18,431 nt of DNA. Source: Euryarchaeota archaeon UBA53 (GTDB lineage Archaea > Thermoplasmatota > Poseidoniia > Poseidoniales > Poseidoniaceae). The translations under genes and the position numbers were made by a program. The stretch covers positions 1 through 18,431 of the forward strand of contig DAZU01000053.1 of the NCBI GenBank assembly GCA_002507425.1, read 5' to 3'. The notes below the pieces were generated by a model. It was given only the letters and a program-made list of their open reading frames with translations, made no database searches and had not been told where the DNA came from. Position 1 is the stretch's first letter. Every line of letters begins with the position of its first letter. Positions 6,644 to 13,820 of the stretch are shown here, piece by piece.

Positions 6644-7507
6644 ATGAGCGACTTATACGGACTTGAACTGGAACCTATGCCAAACCGCCTTGTTAACTAT
6701 GGAACAACAGACAATGGTATTGCAGTTATTGAGTTGGCATCCGATTCAGCGGGTGAACCTTTACAAGGAGATGCTATGGGACCTAACACATACACACACG
6801 AAATGATGCGTGACATTGACACTGCAATAATCAAGGCTAGATTTGATGATGATGTTACTGTTATTGTCATAACAGGTCAGGGATCAAAATTCTTTTCAGC
6901 CGGAGCTTCAATTCGAATGTTAAATAGCGTTTCTCCTGGCTTCAAGTATAATTTCTGTCTACACGCCAACGAAACGCTATCACGTTTTGAACAGACAACG
7001 AAATTAGTGATCTGTGCAATAAACGGGCATGCCGTTGGTGGAGGACTTGAGATAGCTATGGCTGCTGATATAAGGATTGCAAGGAAAAATGCAGGAAAGG
7101 TTGGTTTGCCAGAAATAAATTTAGGTGTTCTAGCGGGAACTGGGGGTACAGCTCGTCTGACCAGGTTAATCGGAAAAGCAAAAGCACTTGAGATGATGGT
7201 GACTGGTGAATTAATGTCTTTCGAGGACGCACTAGATTGCAACCTGATAAACCATCTGTGGGAAGGAGATGCTGATGATTTCCGGCGCGATGTTTTAGAC
7301 TGGGCTAGCCAGTTTACCTTACCAAACAAGGCTACTAAAGCAGTCGGAAACATCAAACGTTCTTGTCAAACTGGACCGGAGATTCCATTCGAGTATCACC
7401 TAGCACTCGAACGTGAATTACAGGCGGCTCTTTTCGGTAGTAATGACGCCAAAGAAGGTATTGCAGCATATGTAGAAAAGAGAGTACCTAATTTTGAGGG
7501 TCAATGA
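6644..7507 (+). CDS. Enoyl-CoA hydratase/isomerase (crotonase) family protein
   Basis: This is a 287-aa crotonase-fold protein, most likely hydrating 2-enoyl-CoA to 3-hydroxyacyl-CoA. The oxyanion-hole elements are FFSAGASI (83-90) and NGHAVGGGLEIAMAADIRIA (127-146). Both general acid/base glutamates of enoyl-CoA hydratase are present: E136 in GGGLEIA and E157 in GLPEINLGVLAG. The length is usual, with an N-terminal extension of about 15 residues. ATG 6644 lies 30 nt behind the FAD oxidoreductase, without a clear ribosome-binding site. It could work with the 3-hydroxyacyl-CoA dehydrogenase at the left edge, in beta-oxidation or downstream of the BoxB-like epoxidase. BoxC, the dedicated ring-opening enzyme, is about twice as long, so this is not BoxC. 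Confidence 0.9.
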   Translation: MSDLYGLELEPMPNRLVNYGTTDNGIAVIELASDSAGEPLQGDAMGPNTYTHEMMRDIDTAIIKARFDDDVTVIVITGQGSKFFSAGASIRMLNSVSPGFKYNFCLHANETLSRFEQTTKLVICAINGHAVGGGLEIAMAADIRIARKNAGKVGLPEINLGVLAGTGGTARLTRLIGKAKALEMMVTGELMSFEDALDCNLINHLWEGDADDFRRDVLDWASQFTLPNKATKAVGNIKRSCQTGPEIPFEYHLALERELQAALFGSNDAKEGIAAYVEKRVPNFEGQ

Positions 7508-7574
7508 CTGTTTTGTAAAAATGTCCTGAAACGCAACGATGTTTTCAAGTCCTTGAATAATTTGGGGCCGGTTA

Positions 7575-8504
7575 ATGGCGTCAAAGTATAACGTTCCGGC
7601 AGATGTTCCTGACGAGTTAATTGAGACATACATCGACAACATGGATGCAGCAACTTGCGGTACTGGGAAAATGAATTTGTTTGCCTGTGACCAGAAAATA
7701 GAGCATTTGAACGATGATTTCTACGACGGTGGAAAGAATATTCCACTTACATCTAACGATCCAAAGCACTTGTTTGAAATTGGATCTATTGCTCACAAAC
7801 AGGGGACATTAGGAGTTATGGCTGGTCAACTCGGACTGATCTCTCACTATGCGAGAGACTATCCTGATCTTCCATACCTAGTAAAATTGAATTCAAAATC
7901 ACATATGGTAAAAACTTCGCAGAGAGATCCGGTTTCCCAAGCGATGTGGGACATGGATGATGTCTCTTCGCTTCTACACAATGGAATTAATGTAGTGGGT
8001 ATAGGTTATACGATCTACATTGGTTCTGAATACGAACATGAAATGCTAACAGAAGCTACTACATTCATCAGGCAGGCGCATGAAATGGGTATGATTTCTG
8101 TTGTATGGATGTATCCTCGTGGAAAAGCGGTAACCGATGAAAAGGATCCCCAATTAATATCTGGAGCGGCTGGAGTAGCAGCTTGTATTGGTGCAGATTT
8201 TGCAAAGGTCAATTATCCACGAGCATATGAGGGAATGACTCAATCAGAGAGTTTAGCAATCGCTGCTGAGGCAGCAGGCCGTTGTGGAATAATTTGTTCC
8301 GGGGGTGGTTCATTGCCACCTGAAGAATTCCTAGGGCGACTAGTTGAACAGATGGAAATCTCGGGATGTAGAGGTGCTGCTACTGGAAGGAATATTCATC
8401 AGAAAGGAATCGAAGACGCCGTAAGAATGACTGCTGCATGTAAAGCCGTGATATGTGACGGTGCAGGATTAGAGAAAGCTCTCAAAATATACAATGGACA
8501 GTAA
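7575..8504 (+). CDS. Class I fructose-bisphosphate aldolase, DhnA/archaeal type
   Basis: The enzyme reversibly joins dihydroxyacetone phosphate and glyceraldehyde 3-phosphate through a Schiff base. The 309-aa sequence shows the archaeal class I pattern: FACDQKIEHL near residue 36, GYTIYIGSEYE (144-154) with the catalytic tyrosine region, VVWMYPRGK (176-184), the Schiff-base lysine K211 in GADFAKVNYP, and phosphate-binding glycines in ICSGGGSLP and AATGRNI. Its N-terminal acidic segment is slightly longer than in the smallest archaeal aldolases. ATG 7575 is 67 nt beyond the crotonase, and a TTGAATAATTT stretch at 7553-7563 could be a weak TATA element, so it may have its own promoter. Together with glpX in the same window it supports gluconeogenesis from acyl-CoA or amino-acid carbon. 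Confidence 0.93.
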   Translation: MASKYNVPADVPDELIETYIDNMDAATCGTGKMNLFACDQKIEHLNDDFYDGGKNIPLTSNDPKHLFEIGSIAHKQGTLGVMAGQLGLISHYARDYPDLPYLVKLNSKSHMVKTSQRDPVSQAMWDMDDVSSLLHNGINVVGIGYTIYIGSEYEHEMLTEATTFIRQAHEMGMISVVWMYPRGKAVTDEKDPQLISGAAGVAACIGADFAKVNYPRAYEGMTQSESLAIAAEAAGRCGIICSGGGSLPPEEFLGRLVEQMEISGCRGAATGRNIHQKGIEDAVRMTAACKAVICDGAGLEKALKIYNGQ

Positions 8505-8603
8505 TCATTGTACTATTCCGCATTCTGTGCAAAGGCAACCTACAACTAAGCCGCCACAAAACATACAAACCGTTGCATCGGTAATCTTTGTAATTTTATA
8601 CAT
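8505..8603 (-). CDS. 32-aa five-cysteine microprotein (putative zinc finger)
   Basis: This short reading frame starts at ATG 8603 and stops at TGA 8507-8505. It encodes 32 residues with cysteines at 13, 16, 23, 25 and 28: CMFCGG followed by CLCTECG. Two CxxCG knuckles separated by eight residues are the pattern of small zinc-ribbon proteins; CPxCG-related small zinc-finger proteins are known from haloarchaea. Its ATG is 5 nt behind the stop of the 108-aa winged-helix gene, so translational coupling is likely. It ends one base before the convergent aldolase stop, filling almost the whole gap. There is no strong ribosome-binding site. The function is unknown; the zinc binding is inferred from the cysteine spacing. 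Confidence 0.6.
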   Translation of the reverse strand: MYKITKITDATVCMFCGGLVVGCLCTECGIVQ

Positions 8604-8608
8604 TATAA

Positions 8609-8935
8609 TCAATTTCGACGAATTAACTCACTGGTTTGAACGTTTCCTTCTGCGTCGATAATAATTGGCTGACCTTCTTGCCAACCTGGACAGTGATCTG
8701 AAACCCAATTTCTTGTAGCCCATTCACAAATGTCATAACCACCAGATAAGATTCCCGATCTTTTTATGTAACCTACCTTAACGATGTCTTTGTCTTTAGA
8801 GAGAACATTTCCTAGTTGCTGACTGGTGGTGCCATGTCGCATAGTGCTATTGATATGCTCGAGAATTTCTGCGGTGTTGCGAGGCCTATCACCTAGGAAT
8901 TTTTTGATTTTTTCACGTATTCTTACTGTCTTCAT
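8609..8935 (-). CDS. Small hypothetical protein with probable winged-helix domain
   Basis: I do not recognise a named family. The 108-aa protein begins with a basic segment (KTVRIREKIKKFLGDRP) and then a probable winged-helix fold at about residues 8-57: NTAEILEHIN, a turn, TTSQQLGNVLSKD as the candidate recognition helix, and IVKVGYIKR as the wing strand. The C-terminal half is rich in tryptophan and glycine (ICEWATRNW, CPGWQEGQP) and ends in an acidic-to-basic tail. The start ATG 8935 is firmly supported by GAGGAGGAG 8 nt upstream. A TATA-like GGTTATATGG (minus strand, about 9011-9020) would give a leader of roughly 50 nt. The five-cysteine microprotein follows 5 nt downstream, so the two probably act together. 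Confidence 0.82.
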   Translation of the reverse strand: MKTVRIREKIKKFLGDRPRNTAEILEHINSTMRHGTTSQQLGNVLSKDKDIVKVGYIKRSGILSGGYDICEWATRNWVSDHCPGWQEGQPIIIDAEGNVQTSELIRRN

Positions 8936-8943
8936 TTTCTGTT

Positions 8944-8952
8944 CTCCTCCTC
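8944..8952 (-). promoter_or_regulatory. Strong Shine-Dalgarno of the 108-aa gene
   Basis: GAGGAGGAG on the minus strand is 8 nt from ATG 8935. It is the strongest ribosome-binding site in the window and fixes the start. Confidence 0.8.
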
Positions 8953-9207
8953 TTTTATCGGCCCCGGTTTAGCTCAAATGGTTGCCGTTAAAGTCAAGGA
9001 CCTATGCAGCCCATATAACCGTTGCTACGAATTTTGGTTCAAAGTTACACCAACTATCGTAATAATGGTACAAAAACTGGTTTATTTGTTAAACTGACTC
9101 AGATGAATTGCAATCTCCAATGGAAAAGCGTAACTAAATGTAACAAGTAAGTATAATGTAAGCGAAAAAATTGATATGCCTTGGCGTTCTACAACAATTT
9201 GGTGACA
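8953..9207. promoter_or_regulatory. Divergent intergenic region with two TATA-like boxes
   Basis: These 255 nt hold no credible reading frame. A minus-strand TATA-like box GGTTATATGG (9011-9020) faces the 108-aa gene. A plus-strand box GTATAATGTA (9151-9160) faces the 759-aa gene and would place a transcript start near 9180, about 28 nt before ATG 9208. Otherwise the stretch is A+T-rich, with a fragment at 8961-9045 that superficially recalls tRNA arms but does not fold as one. Confidence 0.45.
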
Positions 9208-11487
9208 ATGATTCGTAGTAATCGCATCCGTTCGACTTATCAGAGAAAAATTCTTGATTGGTTATCAGATGGTGGAGGGACTGTAACGGAGGTTTCACAT
9301 GCATTACAAATAAGAGTCCCGCACGTATCATCTGCACTAAGAAAATTGCGAGAATCAGGGCACGTCGTGCGTGACGATACTAGTAAAAGAGGTTCAAAAT
9401 ATAGGTTAACATCCTCGGGAATCAATCGTTTAGAGAGTGATGCACTTAGCCGATTAAAGGAGCTTGTAACCTGGCCGCCTCCTCCGGGAGCTGCGGGTAT
9501 TGTTTTGGCAAGGGACAAACAAATGCTACTACTTGGTTACGTGTCGAAACCTCTTGGCCCCCTGTTAGGACTGCCCGATCAACCCATGAACGATGATATT
9601 GGAACCTTAGAGAGTTCCAACGGAAATCAAGGGGAGTCTGAGTCTTGGATTTGGGCAGTTCAAAGGCATGAGTCCACTATATGGTGGGATTTAGAGACAA
9701 TGAGAAAATCAAACCCACCTGAGGAGGCTAGCCCCATGACATTGTCAGCATGGATGGAAAGACCGAAGTTGATGGGAATAATTAGGGCAAAGGTAATCGA
9801 AGGTCATGAATCTTGGCCGTTGAGTGTTGGCAGTTGGTTTAGACAACTTACGCCGGGGTATTGGCCAAAGTTACCAGAGATTCTTACAGACGGTGAAACG
9901 GTTTTGGGTAGAGCTGGAAATAATGGTCCACTAGTAAAACCAAGAGGAGGCATTCTTGCGAAATTGGGAAAGAGATTAGATAGGTCAATTGTATTGCGAA
10001 GTCTCGCCCCTGGCTCTCTTACAATTGCAGAATCTGACCTGCTTTCAAAACCAAAGACACCACTACCTAGACAGGTTCTAAGGCACTGGTTACAAATTAT
10101 TCACCCAAGGCTTAATTTGAACTCAATTGACGAAAAATATAGTCGATTAATTTCGGATTTAGATAATTTCTCATCTAATGCATTAACGCGAAAATTGATC
10201 AGTGATTTTCCTGGGAGGGAGTGGAATGATACCTTCTCTGGTTTCATTGACACAAGTTCAATCTCTATGAGAGCAGCTGAGGCCGTACTTAGATTTGCAA
10301 TGGATATAAGTGACCTCCCCATAAATTTGGATTGGCGCTGGGAAAATAGCATAGAATTGCTCAAGAGATTCAGTGGAGACAGTAGATGCGGGTTACTAAT
10401 CCATGAATCAAAGGCATCAAATCTTCCTTTTGTATTAACTGCATCAGATGACGTTGGAAGGTTTACTCTGCAAATGCCCGGAAGGCTACATCTTCCGGTA
10501 TCAGTCAACAGCCAATCAACTGTACCGGGGGATTGGATAAAGCCACAAAAACCGAGCGAAGTAACGAGAGGAAATGCACTAACGGTCACGAACGCTGAAA
10601 ATGAACATGATGCACTATGGAAAGCTTGTCAATTGGCAACAGGGAATGATGCTTGGGCGGACAGGCACGAAAAGAAATTTCCGCTGGCGTCATGGATTGC
10701 AACAGAAAAAAAGAGTCATGCTTCAAGATGGAGGCGAGTAGGCTCTCAAATAGATCCGATTTGGTCAAGATTAGCAGATATCACTCAATTTGACGATAGT
10801 GACCTATCTGAATTGGCTTTATACGATGATGAAATATTTACAGTACTTATGGACAAAATAAGAGAGAATCCGTTAATGGCCGTATCCACAAGAGTGGAGA
10901 ACCCGGCCGTAGCAACTGCGATATTACTCAGTAAGGATTGGATTAGAGAAGAGGTAGAAGTAATCGATTGTTGGTTGCAAAACCCACTAAGAGTTTCGGA
11001 GGTTTTGAGAGAAAATTGGTCATCCAATGACATTGAAAGATTAGTATGTGCATGTCCACATCACAAAATGCTGTTTGAGAATAAAACCCTCAACGATCGT
11101 GTTTCAATACTTGCAATAATGGAGGATGTTCATCATTCACTTTGGGAAAAAGAATCACTGCAATGGTTACTAGTATGCCTTGGCTCAACTATGGGAAGAG
11201 CAGCATTGTCAATGCTGGATTTACCTTGGCCGGCTATCCTTTACAAAAAAAGAATAAATTCAGACGAACTTAGACTTGTCCATCACATGCCGGATGGACC
11301 CGGAAAAGACTCGTTGCTGGATGTCTTAGATGGATTAGAGTCTGTGGAAAACAATTTGCCGCCAAAAAGAGGTAGAACTCACCCAATGGCAGGTTGGCTT
11401 TTCCAAGAAAAAATACCAAAGCCTCCACTCAAAGATAATCATAACATGGAAATACACATTGCTCTGCACCGTCGCTTTCAACAATGA
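9208..11487 (+). CDS. Large protein of unknown function with N-terminal winged helix-turn-helix
   Basis: I recognise only the N-terminus. Residues about 9-70 of 759 form a winged helix-turn-helix of MarR/ArsR style: YQRKILDWLSDGGG, TVTEVSHALQI, VPHVSSALRKLRESGHVV as turn plus recognition helix, then the wing RGSKYRLTSSG. The remaining 690 residues show no signal peptide, membrane helix, Walker motif or cysteine cluster. They are tryptophan-rich in the middle and become largely helical after about residue 520, where HEAT-like helical packing is conceivable. Other visible points are a proline run (WPPPPG, 89-94) and a basic, histidine-containing C-terminus. I choose ATG 9208, preceded by GGTGA; an in-frame TTG at 9181 coincides with the expected transcript start. 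It stands alone between a divergent promoter and the structured intergenic region, and may be a lineage-specific DNA-binding protein. Confidence 0.85.
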   Translation: MIRSNRIRSTYQRKILDWLSDGGGTVTEVSHALQIRVPHVSSALRKLRESGHVVRDDTSKRGSKYRLTSSGINRLESDALSRLKELVTWPPPPGAAGIVLARDKQMLLLGYVSKPLGPLLGLPDQPMNDDIGTLESSNGNQGESESWIWAVQRHESTIWWDLETMRKSNPPEEASPMTLSAWMERPKLMGIIRAKVIEGHESWPLSVGSWFRQLTPGYWPKLPEILTDGETVLGRAGNNGPLVKPRGGILAKLGKRLDRSIVLRSLAPGSLTIAESDLLSKPKTPLPRQVLRHWLQIIHPRLNLNSIDEKYSRLISDLDNFSSNALTRKLISDFPGREWNDTFSGFIDTSSISMRAAEAVLRFAMDISDLPINLDWRWENSIELLKRFSGDSRCGLLIHESKASNLPFVLTASDDVGRFTLQMPGRLHLPVSVNSQSTVPGDWIKPQKPSEVTRGNALTVTNAENEHDALWKACQLATGNDAWADRHEKKFPLASWIATEKKSHASRWRRVGSQIDPIWSRLADITQFDDSDLSELALYDDEIFTVLMDKIRENPLMAVSTRVENPAVATAILLSKDWIREEVEVIDCWLQNPLRVSEVLRENWSSNDIERLVCACPHHKMLFENKTLNDRVSILAIMEDVHHSLWEKESLQWLLVCLGSTMGRAALSMLDLPWPAILYKKRINSDELRLVHHMPDGPGKDSLLDVLDGLESVENNLPPKRGRTHPMAGWLFQEKIPKPPLKDNHNMEIHIALHRRFQQ

Positions 11488-11506
11488 GATGTGATTAGGA
11501 TAATCT

Positions 11507-11770
11507 GACCGCACATGCAACATCGTAGGGAGAGCATGCTGCTTGATGAACTATGATACCAATGTATGCGGTCATGCGCCATCGACGAAGACCAGGGTGA
11601 CTCAATTGAGAATGACCTCTGATGCAAACCGATGGACTATGTGGTCGGTAATGGGTCCTCGCTGGACGAGAGAATGAGAGTGAGACAACCAACCGTCTGC
11701 ACAGAAAGCCCTGACCCTGGGTCAAGCCTCCGAGGAAACAATGACAGGGGCTGTTACGGGTCGGGGCACA
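11507..11770 (+). ncRNA. Candidate structured non-coding RNA (unassigned)
   Basis: The 330 nt between the 759-aa gene and coaD contain a stretch with about 53% G+C over 11521-11760, above the surrounding genes. It folds by eye into successive hairpins. (A) GACCGCA 11507-11513 pairs with TGCGGTC 11567-11573, enclosing CAT/ATG, then ATCGTAG 11522-11528 with CTATGAT 11551-11557, then a hairpin at 11533-11543. (B) CCATCG 11579-11584 pairs with CGATGG 11630-11635, enclosing CAGGGT/ACCTCTG and the hairpin CTCAATTGAG at 11601-11610. (C) GTCC 11655-11658 pairs with GGAC 11664-11667 inside a GGTCGGT/ACCAACC stem. (D) GCCCTG 11708-11713 pairs with CAGGGGC 11745-11751. The strand is not decided. I could not match RNase P or SRP RNA signatures, although the length would suit either. 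Confidence 0.5.
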
Positions 11771-11817
11771 GTTTGCATTGCGATTCATTGAATAATCATC
11801 AAAATACAGTCAGGGGT

Positions 11818-12807
11818 ATGCAGAGGTTGGCACGCTGCTTGGTCGGTGGCACTTTTGATAGATTTCACATTGGTCACCAGCATCTCTTGAATTCTGCATT
11901 AGAGGTATCCGAGCGTGTTGAGGTTTGGGTGACAAATGATGAGATGTCAGCCTCAAAGTCACCCATACTGCAATCTTTCGAAGATAGGAGAGAAGCGATT
12001 ATTGAATGGGCAGATAATAGAATCACAACCCATGAATTGGAGAATAAGGTTGGTCCAGCTCCGGTGAGAAAAGATTGCGACTCAATTGTTTGTACGCCAG
12101 AAACACTTGGCAATTGTCAAAAAATTAATGAAATGAGGCTTAGAAATGGGCTGTTGCCACTTGAGATAATTGAAGTGCCTCATGCTCTAGACGTTAATGG
12201 AGGAATTGTATCAAGTTCCAGAATTCGTGCAGGACTAATTGACACTGATGGCACAGTGTGGCTAAAGGAAGATGACAGAGAGACCACATTCCTATTCCAT
12301 AAGGGTTTAGATGAAGAACTAAAAAAACCATCAGGGCAATTATTTTCTGGTCCAGAAAATTCTCCGGAGGTCGCAATGTCTGCTGCTATGGAGAATATAT
12401 CACCAGGGGCCATTGTTGCAGTAGGGGACGTTAGTGTTGCAACGCTGTTAGAATTTGGTGTAATACCGGACATCGCACTTGTTGACGGAATGACAAAAAG
12501 GATTGAGTTGGAACAAAAAGTTGACCTTTCAGACTTCAGCCTAATTCTTTCTGCCCAAAATCCAGCGGGTGAGGTCACACCATCTTTGATTGAATCAATT
12601 GATGCCGCGTTGCATAGTGATCAGACAGCATGTATAGAGGTAGACGGCGAAGAAGATCTTGCTCCTCTAATAGTTCACTTACTATCACCACTAGGAACGA
12701 ATGTGATATATGGGCAGCCTGGAAAAGGAGTAGTGCTCAGAATTACTGATCTTAAAGCTAAGAGACAATGCAGAAAATTGCTGTCTATGTTTGAGGTGAG
12801 AAGTTGA
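11818..12807 (+). CDS. coaD: Fused phosphopantetheine adenylyltransferase / GTP-dependent dephospho-CoA kinase
   Basis: This 329-aa protein joins two consecutive CoA-synthesis enzymes. Residues 1 to about 150 are a nucleotidyltransferase with CLVGGTFDRFHIGHQHLL (7-24, the HxGH motif) and SSSRIRAGLIDTDG (132-145); it transfers AMP from ATP to 4'-phosphopantetheine. Residues about 165-325 are the archaeal GTP-dependent dephospho-CoA kinase (DUF359): VAVGDVSVATLLEFGVIPDI (200-219), LVDGMTKR (221-228), NPAGEVT (248-254) and YGQPGKGVVLRITD (298-311). In many archaea these are separate genes. I place the start at ATG 11818, because the open frame continuing upstream to 11632 is non-homologous and lies in the structured region. 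A GAATAAT box at 11789-11795 would suit a leaderless transcript. The TGA stop overlaps the TTG of the next gene. Confidence 0.92.
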   Translation: MQRLARCLVGGTFDRFHIGHQHLLNSALEVSERVEVWVTNDEMSASKSPILQSFEDRREAIIEWADNRITTHELENKVGPAPVRKDCDSIVCTPETLGNCQKINEMRLRNGLLPLEIIEVPHALDVNGGIVSSSRIRAGLIDTDGTVWLKEDDRETTFLFHKGLDEELKKPSGQLFSGPENSPEVAMSAAMENISPGAIVAVGDVSVATLLEFGVIPDIALVDGMTKRIELEQKVDLSDFSLILSAQNPAGEVTPSLIESIDAALHSDQTACIEVDGEEDLAPLIVHLLSPLGTNVIYGQPGKGVVLRITDLKAKRQCRKLLSMFEVRS

Positions 12808-13820
12808 CACTTGTATCCATTGCAGTGTGTGTTAGGAACGGTTTAGATTGGATTGACGGATGTTTAGAATCTCTTGTAAATCAAACTCATAGGCCCATCG
12901 AGATTCTTTTGGTTGATGACGGTTCAACAGATGGGAGTAAGGAAAAGTGTCAAAGTTGGTCTGACCACGAATTAGTTCAGGTGATAAGTCAGTCTCAACT
13001 TGGATTATCAGCCGGAAGGATGGCTGCCCTCGATGCATCCAATGGAGAATGGTTTGCGATTACAGACATTGATACAACGGCAGAAGCCGATTGGATACAA
13101 AGAATGCTGGAATCTTCCATCTCTAGAGAAAGTGAAGACGTAGTAGCAGTTACTGGTAGAACAGTATTCTCAAGAGCTGCGGATGTAATATCTACTATTC
13201 GTTCTATTGAAATTGAATCGAAGTATCGCTCGAGGCCTAGAATAACCAAACTAGCAAACGGTCCTTGTTCGATGTTTAAAAGAGACAAACTTATTGAAAT
13301 TGGAGGGTTTAACCCTAAATGGTATCATGCTGAGGACATGGAAGTATCATTGAAATTAGTTCAGGCAGGTGGGATTATTGTATACACAAATGATGCAGTT
13401 GTAAACCATGTTCCAGAAACAGGACTTCGTAGATTTCTTGAAAAAAGAAGGAGAGATGCCAGAGCACACGTTAGAATTCATAGAAGATACAAGCGAGTGA
13501 AGCATGATTTCTTGGGATCATCATGGGTGGTTTTGTGGATGTTACCAATGATTATATTGGGAATTTTTGGTATTTCGATATTTGTTAACAATGTCATAAT
13601 TCTCGAAACGCTAAATGTTGAAGCATTTTATGATTCGATGACTACTGAGTTTCTATTAACAATTTTCTTTCCATTGATTTGGTTATTTTCTATCGCCAAA
13701 AGTGATTTACCAAAAACAAAAATAAGTTCAATGTTTGTTCTGATAGCTTGGTCTTTTTACTTATGGCAGGGCATAATTATGGGTTACACGGATGCTTTAC
13801 TCAGGAGAAACGGACATTAA
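12804..13820 (+). CDS. Family 2 glycosyltransferase with C-terminal membrane helices
   Basis: The 338-aa protein has a GT-A fold N-terminus: VSIAVCVRNG at the start, ILLVDDGSTDGS (34-45) for nucleotide-sugar binding, ITDID (86-90) as the metal-binding DxD and HAEDMEVSLKL (175-185) with the catalytic ED. LEKRRRDARAHVRIHRRY (212-229) stands in the position of the QxxRW region. Three hydrophobic helices follow, at about 240-266, 283-298 and 308-327, so the enzyme is membrane-anchored with its catalytic domain in the cytoplasm, probably transferring sugar to a lipid or polyprenyl carrier. The TTG start at 12804 is well supported by GAGGTGA at 12793-12799 and a 4-nt overlap with the coaD fusion stop (TTGA). 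Why it is coupled to CoA synthesis is unclear. The sugar donor and acceptor are unknown. Confidence 0.9.
   Translation: MTLVSIAVCVRNGLDWIDGCLESLVNQTHRPIEILLVDDGSTDGSKEKCQSWSDHELVQVISQSQLGLSAGRMAALDASNGEWFAITDIDTTAEADWIQRMLESSISRESEDVVAVTGRTVFSRAADVISTIRSIEIESKYRSRPRITKLANGPCSMFKRDKLIEIGGFNPKWYHAEDMEVSLKLVQAGGIIVYTNDAVVNHVPETGLRRFLEKRRRDARAHVRIHRRYKRVKHDFLGSSWVVLWMLPMIILGIFGISIFVNNVIILETLNVEAFYDSMTTEFLLTIFFPLIWLFSIAKSDLPKTKISSMFVLIAWSFYLWQGIIMGYTDALLRRNGH

Noticed and set aside
8961..9045. tRNA-like segment (GCCCCGG, TAGCTCAAATGG and GGTTCAAAG)
   Set aside because: There is no 3' acceptor strand complementary to GCCCCGG, the D-arm does not pair properly and no anticodon arm is recognisable.
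11544..11621. C/D-box guide RNA (TTGATGA with CTGA)
   Set aside because: The spacing of about 75 nt and absence of paired C'/D' boxes do not match archaeal C/D sRNAs.
11507..11770. Assignment as RNase P RNA or SRP RNA
   Set aside because: Short matches (ACAGAAA at 11701, GAGGAAA at 11732) occur, but in the wrong order for RNase P. The SRP helix 8 signature was not found. Only the size fits.
11495..11788. 97-aa open frame on the minus strand
   Set aside because: It overlaps the same structured region, has a low-complexity, arginine- and cysteine-scattered composition and no ribosome-binding site or family likeness.
11632..11817. In-frame N-terminal extension of 62 codons to the CoaD fusion
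   Set aside because: The residues have no nucleotidyltransferase character, the normal family start coincides with ATG 11818, and the DNA has the base composition and inverted repeats of a structured RNA.
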